From positions 216,143 to 280,142 of the forward strand of contig MVBO01000003.1 in NCBI GenBank assembly GCA_002261195.1: 64,000 bases of DNA, written 5' to 3'. The notes beneath the pieces are model-generated. The model was not told the DNA's origin. It was given only the letters and a program-made list of their open reading frames with translations, and did no database searches. Shown one piece after another: positions 10,125-21,112 of this stretch (positions are counted from its first letter, which is position 1; the number at the start of each line of letters is the position of its first letter). The position numbers and the translations under genes were made by a program. This DNA comes from Bifiguratus adelaidae (Eukaryota > Mucoromycota > Endogonomycetes > Endogonales).

Positions 10125-13100
10125 TTATTGGACACGCTGTCGTTTGTATTGTTTAACGTGTTTGGCGTGTCGCTTCTGCGCGGCTTGCTGCGGATCATTG
10201 ACACGTTCAATGGCTCGGGCTTGGCGTCTGGCTGAGCGCTTTTCCACGAGTTGGGATTGCAATTGCGCATAGAGGTTGTTGTAGAGTTGAGGATTGGGTA
10301 GGGTGTTGCGGATGAGCTGGAGGGTTTCTTCGGCCAATTGAACGAGTTCGGGTGGTTGATCTTGCAATTTGATGGTTCTAAATAAAGGTGTCATGATGGG
10401 GAGGAGATATGGGACAAGATTGGATTGGAGGATATGGGTCATGGCGGCAAATGTTCTAAAGACGGTTTGACGGAGTAAGGTGCCGGTATGTTTGATTTCG
10501 GCACCGCGCGCTACGTAGGAAAGGCGGCGGAGAAGCCAAAAGAGGGAGCGTTGTCGATCTTGATGTTTGGAATCCGATGCATTGGACTCTCCTTCATCTT
10601 CCTCTTCCTCTTCCTCCTCTTCCCTGGCTTGATAGACATCCAGATCCTTGGGTAGATGATAGAACCATTTGCCCAAGAATACAAGGTTCTTGCAAACCTG
10701 CATGGCAAGGTCCTCTGATAGATACTCTGATCGCAATTGAGCGATGCAATCCAAGACGATACCACGCAATGTTTCCAGGTGCCATAGAGAGAGCTCGGAA
10801 ACATTACCGTCGACGCGTCTTGTCACCGGATCTATGCTCGAAAATAAGAGTCCAATGGCTCTAGCTGAGGCCAATTTCACCCATACATGAGGATGGACCA
10901 GATGACGCTTCACGGTTAGCCAGACTTTGTTGCCATGTGTATGCATCATTGCGGGTTGGGCCCGCGCCAATTTCAGGAGGGTTGTCAAGGCATAATAGCC
11001 TAATTGCCATCCTTCGTCTTGCAATTGATCCATGCATTTGGCCGAGGCTTCAAGTGTGCGGCCTACGTGATCCATGACGACCTCTCCGCGTGGGAATCGA
11101 TTGTCGAAAACTTCGATCCACAAGCCCTCAGTTTGCAACGCGGCCCTTTGCAAGAGCACTTGGTCGGATTTAGCCCAAGCTTCCACAAGTGTAAAGGTTT
11201 TGTTGGCTTGCGATTCATCCATCTTCTTGATGAGTGACTTGATGAGGGCGCCGGCCATTTCGCGGCATTGACTACTGTCATCATTGACCAATCGCATGGT
11301 GAGCGCCAGAAAGAACATGTCAACGTAATCGTTGAGGAGCGCTCCAAATTTCGCCATGACCACATGCATCATTTCCATGGCTGATTGCCGACCGGATTCA
11401 TGCACATATTCAAGATTTTGAACCAAGAACTGCATCCGTTTTGCTAATCGCTTTTTGCCTTGCGGATAATCAAGCAAGAAGGATAACATCACGGTTCGAC
11501 ACAATTCGCGAACCTGTTTGTCCTGACTAGTGATCATAATGTCGCCAATATCGTCCATGATATCGTATACTTCAGGAGCGAGGAATTGACGAGAGATAAT
11601 GGCGCGTAGTAAAGCAAAGGTGATGCCTTGTCTGTCAGGTTGTTCTAGATCCGGTTTGATGAGATTGATAAGGAGCGATAACTGGTGTTCTTTGATGTTT
11701 GCCCATGGACAATGGCGAATGGCTGCAGTGAGAAGCCGGAAACAAGCCTGAGCAAGTTCAGAACTCGTGCCTCCCGCACCCTTGATGAGGACAAAGGTCT
11801 CTTGGATGATTGCGGCAATACCGGTTTTGACCGAGGGCAAGGGGAACGTGCAAAGCACAGCCAGGACTCTGCAGGACAGGATGGTGACCTTGCTGTGTTT
11901 GGAATAGAGGATATTCCCCACAACGTTCACGAAAGGATCCAGTAATTCCAAATCTTGTTGATTCTTTGCATCGAATTTCCTCCTTCGAAGAGCCGACAAA
12001 AGGATGGAGAGACCGAATTCAACGAAACGGTGAATGTTGGCTTTCAGGTAATCCGCAGGTTCCTTGAAGTTACGCTTGAGCTGGACTGTGTAATTGGTCT
12101 CCAGCAGACTCTTCTCCTTGATTTTGAGATCCTTGGGTGTCGCAAAATCTGCCTTTTGCGATACGAGACTGTGCGCAAAGATCATCATGGCTTTGGTCTC
12201 GAATTGCGGATTGCCATTCAATCCAATAGCCAACCGCCTTAACAATTCGTCAATCTTATTGGTCACCTTGGTACTCTCCGTTTCGCTCATAAGTTCCCGC
12301 AAAGGCATCAAGAATGTCATCATGTGTCCAAAATCAACAACCTTCGCCAGGAATTCGAACGATTCGTAGGAGCGCATGGACTTGGCTTCCTTCGTCTTCC
12401 CCTTAATCTCCTCTGTTTCCTTTTCCACCCCTGTTTCGCCAAAGATATCGTTGATAAGAACATCGACAATGTCGTTCAAGCAGTAGTCGAGATCTCCGAC
12501 TTCTAGGCGAGGCAACATGTCGATCAGTAGCGAATTGAGGGTGAAGCCGAGAACATGCAATTGATATCCACGCAGCAGGGCACTCCGCATCTCTTTGAGC
12601 ACGAAAGAAAAGTAGTCTGGGCCAAGGAAAGCAACAATCTTAAGCAACGTTTCTCGCGTTACATCACGAGCCTCCTGTTGTCGACTCTTCAGGACTTGAC
12701 ATACGGTTGTCAAAACGCTGGGCAAATTCGTTCGCATCGAGTTCTCGGGCAACGCTTTCAGCAGCTTCACCATTCCCAAGGACACAGGGATACGTAACAA
12801 TACGCTGGCTTCATCGCGGCTGTTGAGATATCGATTGAGCTCGGGTAGAAGTTTGGTGATGACAATATTGTGGATTCGCCGGCCTTGCAGATCCTTGACA
12901 TCCGGCATGTCCGCATCCATCTCAATATCTTCTGCCTCATCTTGCTCCATCTTATCCTCCGCCTCTACAGGGGCGGGTGCAGCGTCTTCTTCCCACTCTT
13001 GGTATAATGACAACTGGACGCGTTCATTTTGCAACGATACCGCGTCTACTTCTTCTTGCGACATATGGACACTTGACAGATCGAAATGGAATGCATTGAG

Positions 13101-16100
13101 CAAACTCATGACTACCCTAACGAGTAGCTTCTCCATCTCCGGCTTCTTGGGTATCATGCGCAAGTACTGTCGCAAAACGGTATAATAAGCGTTCCAGGGT
13201 AATTGCTTGGCAATGATGCCCATGGTCGATATGGCTTCGTTGATTAGATTGTGATCGGCCGTGGTATCTCCCTCAAACAAGAAATGAGCTATAATAGGGA
13301 GAAATATGTGCACAAGAGTCGAGCTAAGGAAGCCGCCTTTGTCAACTTGCTCTCCCAGGCGGCGTAAAGCGCGGATTCGTCGGTGGATTTGCATGTGATA
13401 CACATTGTTGAAAAAGCTGGCTTCTTCATCACCATCGGCCAATAACACTCTCATGTCGCTGAATTGATTGATGTCATCGCAATGCTTCACAGCGTGGGCC
13501 AAGACTGCAATGTACTCCATACGCACCAACTCGACAGGGTGTTTCATGCCCTTCTTGATACCAGGATAAATGACATGCACAAGCTGATTTTGAAATGCTT
13601 GTTCTCTGTTTTGACAGCAGTCGATGAAACGACACAAACCGAGGGTTGCGCTATTTCGGATAGATAGTTCCTCCGTGTCTTGTATAAAAAACAAGAAATT
13701 GAAAAGGATAGGCAGCCATTGACGGGCATTAAATTCACCGTAGCGATCTTGATAAATCTTGGTGAATGCGTCCAAACGTCTGTCGAAATCGGGCATATCT
13801 AGCCTCTTTGCAGAAAAGGCGTTCAGGTCGTCGACCAATTCCCAGATGCTTTCAAGACTATTGTCCAGGCGGGCAAAGAGATGCATCAGATTCACTAGTT
13901 GCTGACGGCACTCGCGAGTATTCAATTCAGAAAAGAGAATCGCAATGCTTGAATAATACCGTTCGAAATCCGGACTGGCCGCATCGAGCTGAGGTACGAT
14001 GGGTAGAAAGTTGTAGACAATCTTGAGAATGTCCCCCTTTGTCTTCTCTGGAACGATACGAGGATTGCGACGAAGACTTGGCAGAAGTAGATTGATAATC
14101 CGTTGTGCAAGCTTCCCATCTTGGACAAAGTCGGCAATCTGAGAGACAATGGCGATTTGACGGACAGAAAAGCTTTCTTTGCCAAATTTCTTGTCATCCG
14201 AAGCCTTGGACAGGCTTACTTGAAGATTCTCAAGTATTAGAGAAACGTGCGGTTTGAGCACAGCCTGCTGCAGTTCAGTAGACCTAGGCTCGCCTGCCAC
14301 ACACAGTGACAAGAGATTCTCGAGGATAGTCAAGACGACCCCAAGTACGGTGTTTTTAAGCTTCGGTTCGCTGAGGATGGTGATGACTTGAGTGAGCACA
14401 TTATCATTAAAATTCACCAGGAAGGTGGCGTAGTCAATCCGCGAAGACCAAGTAAGGAAGAGGTCCAGAAGAGCTGATGGGGATTGCGTATTCTCTGGTG
14501 CAAAATTTGGTATACGATCATTGATCAATATGTCGAAAACAGCGGGCATGTATGCTTTAAAGTCAAATCCCTGCAGCGGCAGATTCATTGCCTGTATGAG
14601 ACGACGCAAGGCGAGTTGGCGGGCTTCTTTGCTATGTTTGCCAATGCTTGTACCGGCACTCTCTTCTCTATCGGTGGTATCTACCTCCACGGCATTGACA
14701 CCTTCATGCTGCGCACCCTTTGCGATACTTAATGCGACAACAAGGAGCTTTGGTAGGCTGAGTCCAAGATGTCCGCCAAGTTGCTTTAGTACGTCCTCCA
14801 AGATGTTGAGGAAACCCATCTGCTTGCGCCAGGGTGGCAAGAGTTCTGTGATGTTGGCAATATCGGGAATAAGGACAATGCCCATACCCTCTGACGCCGA
14901 CTGCACCGCCTCCAAAATTCTTTCGAATGGTTCGAGCATGAGATTTATGAAACTGCCGAGCTCCTCCTGAGAGCATGCAGCAAGGGCTGAGAGCACTGCT
15001 GTCCTTCTGGCTCCCATACCTGCCTTCGCAGACCTTTTGCCTTTCCTTGAGATCATGCGGCCGTACAGAATGCGTACAACGATTTGCATCATGACATGCC
15101 GATGTTGGGGATCAATGTCACTCTCCTCCTCGTTGAGAGCAAGCGTAGCGAGCTCGTCTCTGAATTTGACATCATCAAGGAGATTCCGAATCTTTTCCGC
15201 ATAAGGAGTGAGTTCGGGTGCGCGCCACGCGAGAATGCAATCTAGAGCCTGAAGTTGTAGTTTGCTGTCTCCGACGGTCAAGAAACGCAGGTATATGTCG
15301 TACAATTCATCTGATTTATGCATACGTTGAGGCGATCGGAAGCGAGCGAAAAGCGCCAACCATAAGCTAAGCTGATTGCGAATGATTTTTCCGTTCTTTT
15401 CCAATCCCGCCTCAGTGACACTTTGCTCATTCAACTTGGGATCGTCGCCTTGGTCAGCATCCTCCAAGCGATAATAATCATGGTGTAAAAAGTCCAAGAA
15501 ACATGGAACAAGATGTTCTGACTGCGATTCCGCTAGACCGTGTAATTCCTTCAATGCTGTGAGAAGTAAGGAGTGATAGTTCCAATAATCCATTCGCTCT
15601 TGCATAGGATTCATACTCTATCAAAACAGTTAGTGAAACTGATTTCTCAAACGTGTCATACGAACCTTGATCAATAAAGTCAGATAGGAGGCATGGATGT
15701 CATCTGTAAATCTGACCCTAGCTTCACTTTCTCGTATTTTGACATTCTGTACCACTGAATCTTGCAGAGCAAGACGACCAACACGTTCTATTGGACCAGC
15801 CTTGGACTTCTCCATTCTAGCAAAGAAGGCCGACAAGACTTGATCCGAGATATAATCTTCAATGAGACCGCTGTCATCCTCAAACCGCTTCAACTCCGCG
15901 AAAAGGATTGCCCACACGATGTGTTGCCAGTGCGCCGCGGCACCTTTGATAATCGCAATTGCTTCGGACCAGAGAGGTTGGAGGTTAATGGTCAAAAAGC
16001 CAAGGGCAAGTCTGATTGGCGCTTCGGCGTAATATTTTGGAACGACATCTAGGCTGAGTGCTCGAACGATACGTTTGATTTGGACGATCTTTTCTCTTGA

Positions 16101-18533
16101 ACGCTGCATGCTGGGCTCAATTTCCTCGGCTTCTTGGCACATATCAATGATATCTGTTGGCTCATTGGTGCTGGGAACTCGCTGCCTCTCGTAGAGTTGA
16201 AGAATCTGAAGGCTGTACAAACGGATGTTGCTGTGTGTCTTGCTCAGGTTACGCTGGAGCACATCATAGATAGTCGTCAAAGCGGTTTCTGAGAATAACT
16301 CGGAAGCAGCGTTTGCTTTCAATTCCAGCAGATACTCGTATGTTCCGCGCAATAAGCTTTCGTTAGATGTGTACTTTTGCAGCATAGCAAGCACGACGTC
16401 GTGTAAATCCTTGAGAGACGCCGTCTTTGCATTCATCCTTCTTTGCATCACCACGTACGTTCCAAGGGCGATACCGAAAAGCGTCTCCAGCGGGAATGTT
16501 CTTCTCCCACTTGCAAAGGGACGGCGCTGACGCTCAATATCATCGCCACTGTGCAGTGCTAACTCTTCGAACAAGGATTCCAAAAGTGTATGGACGGCCT
16601 TGATGGCGATGTTTGTGTCGATACTGATGCGGTGAAGGATGGCTAAGGTTGCGCTGATATAGCTAATTTGACCTTTGGCATTAGCGTTGGTTAAGGACGA
16701 TCCATTGAGAGCATCAGCTTCAGCCATCCAATCGCGTTTTTCCGTGAGTGCAGCAGTGAGTTGAAGAGTTGTTTCTTTGTTAGCCTTGCCGAGAACCCAG
16801 AGACCATCTTGAGTAATCAAGGATGAAATGGATCCAGGAGCGAATTGCAAATGTTCATTTTGAATGAGATCTGCGAGCAAAAGCACGATGAGCTGCCTGT
16901 GGCTTTCCAAGTTCCTAGAAACAAATCTGTGAATTGTCAAGCAGGTGAGTAAATCTGTCAATTTCGGGCAACTCCATCTTCCACTCACGTGGTGATATAC
17001 GGTAACATCGTTGCCTGGAAAGCGGACCATGGAGCTTTCGAAAGAGTGGAGATGAAGGACGATAGCGTATTGACATCCAAACCTGCAAACACAAGATCGA
17101 GCAAGATCTTGCCTTCTTTGAATCGGACTTCCAAAGGGCAAAACATCAGGACGGAAGCAACGTTACGGAGAATGCTCGAACGCAGCCTTGATAATACCTC
17201 CTGATCGACTGGGACAGATATATCGGAAGGAAGGAACTTTTCTGCCAATCTTGCCAGACGTGATGTTACTGCAGGCCAGCTGGTGACTCGTGTGCCTTTC
17301 CTTGCCGTACCGCATACCCAAACCATCTGCAAAAGCTGGCGTAAATGCGTTACCGCCGTGGATTGATGCTCCGGTGCTACGTAATCAAACTCCGCGATGC
17401 TTTTGTCCAACTCCTCGAGCAGTAGAGTCCAAATAGGTGTGAAATGTTCCGCGTCACTGTGCTGTACCAATAAAAGTTGAATTGTCTCAACAAGCTGCTC
17501 AGTATCCTTTGAGGTCGTCGTCGTAGATATGCTTTTCAGAGCACATATAATTGACTTCAAGATGGGTATACAGCGCGAATGAAGTTGATGATTCACTTGC
17601 TGTAAGGCGCAAAACATTAGCATACGTGAGGGAAGCCTCACCATCCATTTACCTTTGTAGATTCGAAGAAGATCATCACCACGCCTTCCGAAACGTTAGG
17701 ATCTTGCTCCTGCCTGTTGGTTTCGATCATGTATGTGATGATTTTGTGAAGAGAAGCACCGCGCGATTTACGCAGCAGGAAAGCAAATGATTCGGCAGCA
17801 AATAGACGGATATGTGCAGACTGTGATCCAGAACCTCGAAGCAGCGGTAAAAGAAGCCTACTCAGATTCAGTCAGATCTCTAACCAGAGTCATTTAACGT
17901 TGCTTCGCATCACTCACCGAAATGTGGGTATTAGGTCGGGTATTAGGGATTTCAACAGGTGTTTGAAGAGCGCAGCCAAGCAGTTGAACACCCACTATCA
18001 AAATGTCAAATCGTATAGTCCTGATGGCAAAGTAGTATACTTACTTCAACTGTTTCAGTATCTCTAGCTCGACTCCATGGAATAACAGCTTCAACGATCT
18101 GTGGATAATAAGGGAAAATGTCCTCACCCAAGTCCCTTGCGAGCTGCGCTGTTAGGCTAGTGAGAGTTGATGAGCGATTGTGCCTGGAACGACAAGTTTC
18201 CACTTACTCAAGAACAGGTTGAAGGGCAAGCCCATCTTCCACCTTTATGGCTCCTATAAGGTGTGCGACTATTTGGTCCTTGTGGTATAGCAGTTGTGGC
18301 AAGCTTTGTGATAGCGATTCTACTTGTCGTAGAAGCCTCGAGAATGGCGTCGTGAGGTTAAGTTCTTTCCAAGTACCGATGGCATTCTTGAAGTAAGATC
18401 CAGTCTCTTCGGGTTCTTCTTCATAACGCTTCGGTTTGTATACGGTGTTGAGTTGGAGCTTGTCGAGCCGACTTTTGAAGGACTGATACCTGAATCGGTT
18501 ATCTCCACCAGTGGTGTTGAGTTGCGACGCCAT
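10125..18533 (-). CDS. UTP20: UTP20, HEAT-repeat component of the small-subunit processome
   Basis: Seven exons (18208-18533, 18045-18183, 17918-17994, 17653-17857, 16989-17599, 15666-16914, 10125-15617) total 8100 nt, 2699 residues, between yeast (2493) and human (2785) UTP20. The N-terminus NRFRYQSFKSRL, the WVFNCLAALFKHL helix and AHIRLFAAESFAFLLRK match the family. The rest is helical HEAT-like repeat. An acidic run (EEEEEEEDEGES) lies about 120 residues before the end, and the C-terminus is a basic nucleolar tail (KRHAKHVKQYKRQR). UTP20 joins the nucleolar 90S pre-ribosome and is needed for 18S rRNA processing. The last intron (15618-15665, 48 nt) has an unusual gttcgt donor but a good branch site (cactaac). 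The gene is head to head with YVH1, 224 bp apart. Confidence 0.95.
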
Positions 18534-18757
18534 GGCTGGGGGTATAACCTAATTCTGTTGTGTGTATACGCACTTGACACTAAATCCTCTTTGCCAAATG
18601 CTCTTCACTCAATGAACCCGTTGCACCATGCAGGAACGACACAAGCGAATGCGCGAAAAAACAAAAAATGTGGATTGCCCAAATAGGCAATCGCTGTCAC
18701 GGACTGCTGAAGCCACCATTGAACACCTTTCAACGCTCTCACTGCACTTTGGAGGGC
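18534..18757. promoter_or_regulatory. Divergent promoter between UTP20 and YVH1
   Basis: 224 bp separate the two start codons, so both promoters must lie here or overlap. An A-rich stretch at about 18656-18669 is followed by a perfect inverted repeat with 7-bp arms, GATTGCC and GGCAATC, at 18673-18692 with a 6-bp spacer. This is a candidate binding site for a dimeric regulator; no known motif is claimed. Confidence 0.5.
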
Positions 18758-20036
18758 ATGGCACATCATGAGCAGGAGAACAGGCCAGTATTGGTGACAG
18801 CTATATTGGAAGAACTCCAACCTGGGATATATATTGGAAAGTAGGTGCCAGTAAAGTGTCTCGCCTTCTGCAAGTCATTCATACGACGAAATAAGCTATA
18901 AGGCCTCTATTGACGTTGACCTCCTGAGAAGCCTAGGCATTACGCATATCCTTGGTCTTGGTCCTTTCAAGCCCAAATACCCAGAGGCAAGGCTTCCAGT
19001 CTGTCTGCTAAAGCTAACAGTGTTAACAGGAATTTACGCACCTGATCGAAGATGTCAAAGACAAGGAAGACGAGGACATTCTAGACAAGTTAGATGAAAT
19101 GTTGGCCTTTATAGATGAAGGGTTGAAGGTTGGAAAAGTATTGGTGCACTGGTGAGTTGCCGACATTACAAACGACATCGTCGCTCAGACAACACAGCCA
19201 ACAGGGCATATCTCGTAGTGCTGCCGTACATTGTGCCTATTACATGCGCAAATACAAGAAGTCTCTGCATGAGACCTTACATGATCTTCGAAAGGGAAAA
19301 GACAATATTGAGCAAGTGTTTACTTTCGCGTTAGATCCCACTAGGTCTCTCTAACCTCGCGTTAATCAGGCCAAATCCTGGCTTTCTCGCCCAACTCCAA
19401 TTGTTTGAAGACATGGGTTATGTGGTAGATCCATCTTATCCTCCTTATCAAGCTTTTCAGGCTGCGCGACAGGCCATAAGTAAGTATATATTGTAATTAC
19501 AAACACTCACTCATTGGCGATCCTGTGCCTGCAGGCGGCGACTTATCGCAGGTCACCTTTGCAATGGATCCGGAGATTGAAGCGCATGACATAGCTCTAG
19601 CTAAATGCAAACATTGCTCGTAAGTCATTGTTATTTGTGATAGCCGCTGGTGATTTGCCAATGCTCACCACAGAGCGCGTAGGAGGAAACTTATATACGA
19701 AACGGACTTGGTCAATCATTTGGCAAGTAAAGCCAATGTAAGTGGCCGCAAAATGATATCTGCAGCCTCACACACTAAATCGTTCTTCAGCCCTCCGCCA
19801 CTCCAACTTCGTTTGCCACAAAAAGCTCCAAAGATTGCTTCTCTTACAGCGTTCGCCCGCCACCATGGGTTCTCGGTTTGGACGAATCAGGACATGCGTC
19901 TGTGCCCATTGAGTGTCCTTCTTGCAGAAACAAGGTGGGAACATACAGTTGGACAGCCGTACGGTGCTCATGCCGAAAGTGGATGGTACCAGGTTTCGAG
20001 ATTTGGAAGCATGCAGTAGTATTAGATGGCACATGA
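18758..20036 (+). CDS. YVH1: Dual-specificity phosphatase YVH1/DUSP12
   Basis: Eight exons (18758-18840, 18875-18986, 19030-19151, 19198-19311, 19370-19479, 19535-19619, 19674-19737, 19791-20036) encode 311 residues. The phosphatase site HCQQGISRS (C-x5-R) is formed across the third intron. The PNPGFLAQLQLFEDMGY segment and the C-terminal zinc-binding domain (CKHC..., then CPSCRNK...CSCRKWMVPGFEI) are those of DUSP12/YVH1. In yeast the zinc domain releases Mrt4 from pre-60S particles so the ribosomal stalk can assemble, largely independently of phosphatase activity. Introns 2 (18987-19029, donor gcaagg) and 4 (19312-19369, donor gcaagt) appear to be GC-AG; the GT alternatives shift the frame, need a 31-nt intron or give poorer homology. 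Confidence 0.93.
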
Positions 20037-20142
20037 ATGGACAGGTGGGATTATTATGGATGTTTTATATGAAGACGCGTGTATTCTAGGCAATGTATAT
20101 AGCAGGGAGCGGTGATAGAAGTAGAGAGGATGTGAACCAAGT

Positions 20143-20967
20143 TCATAGTAAAGAGCATAGACCAGATCCAATGTTCTCATGCGAGCGGATCAGTTTGGCT
20201 TAGCTCGTAGGTCAGTCATACAGCGCGGCATGTGGCAAAGTGCTCGCGCTTACCATTCAGTGCGACCTGCGCTACCTGCTGAAAACATTCTTGCACACCA
20301 CGATTGAATTTTGCGGAGCATTCCAGGTACCGTGCAGCGCGCAACTGTTTGGCTAGCTCTAATCCCTACTCGAAAATTGAGCACGTTGGAGACATGGTAG
20401 CAAGAAGCTTACCTCTTCGTATGTGACCGGACTGGTACCGAAGCGTGCTAACCGATCCTTGACGATTGGATCGTGCCGAAGATCGCATTTGAGCGCCACT
20501 AAAACCAAGATGACACCAGGGCAATAGACTTGAATCTCCGAAAGCCATTTACCCTCTATATTTTCCAGTGAATTTCGATTGTCTACAGCGAAGCAAAGCA
20601 TGGCAACGTGGCTATCGGCGTAGGCCAGTGACCTAAGCCGATCAAATTCTTCCTGACCTTTAGTGAACTTCAGTCCTCATATATAGCAATGTCGTGTTCA
20701 TACGAAACCGACCTGCTGTATCCCATAAGGATAATTCAACCGTTGTACCACGGACCTCTATTGCTTGTGTGTAGTTCTTGAACACTGTCGGCTCATAAAC
20801 CTATCACTGGTGTAAGTTTCGCCTGTTACAGTGTCAAGCAAGAGCACAAATACCTGTGGGAAGTAGCCTTGTGTGAACACTTTCAGCAAAGACGTTTTGC
20901 CGCAGGCGCCATCCCCAAGAATGACAATCTTGCGCTTCTTCGCGTCCAATTTAACACAAGCGAGCAT
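20143..20967 (-). CDS. RHO3: Rho3-like small GTPase
   Basis: Five exons (20854-20967, 20713-20800, 20413-20657, 20254-20365, 20143-20198) give 204 residues. All G motifs are intact: GDGACGKTS (P-loop), effector [23 protein letters not shown] for N/TKxD and ECSAK. A Rho insert follows KCDL. Effector and neighbouring residues resemble fungal Rho3 more than Rho1 or Cdc42. Rho3 GTPases direct polarised exocytosis and actin at the plasma membrane. The spliced C-terminus is GSGLCSLL, a CaaL box predicting geranylgeranylation. If the last intron (20199-20253) is retained, the frame ends 12 residues later at TCRAV, also a CaaX-like tail. Residues 12/61 equivalents are wild type. The gene converges with YVH1 and is tail to tail at 106 bp. 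Confidence 0.9.
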
Positions 20968-21112
20968 GACGTTGCATGGTGCCCTGAATCCAAATATGGA
21001 ACTGTGTCCTTCCTAAAATGGCATCCGTTGGCCTGGGCACGGTGTTTTTATATTGACCTTTTCGGCATGCACAGCGCACAAAAAGTCAGACAAACTAAGA
21101 GTATTCAACTTC

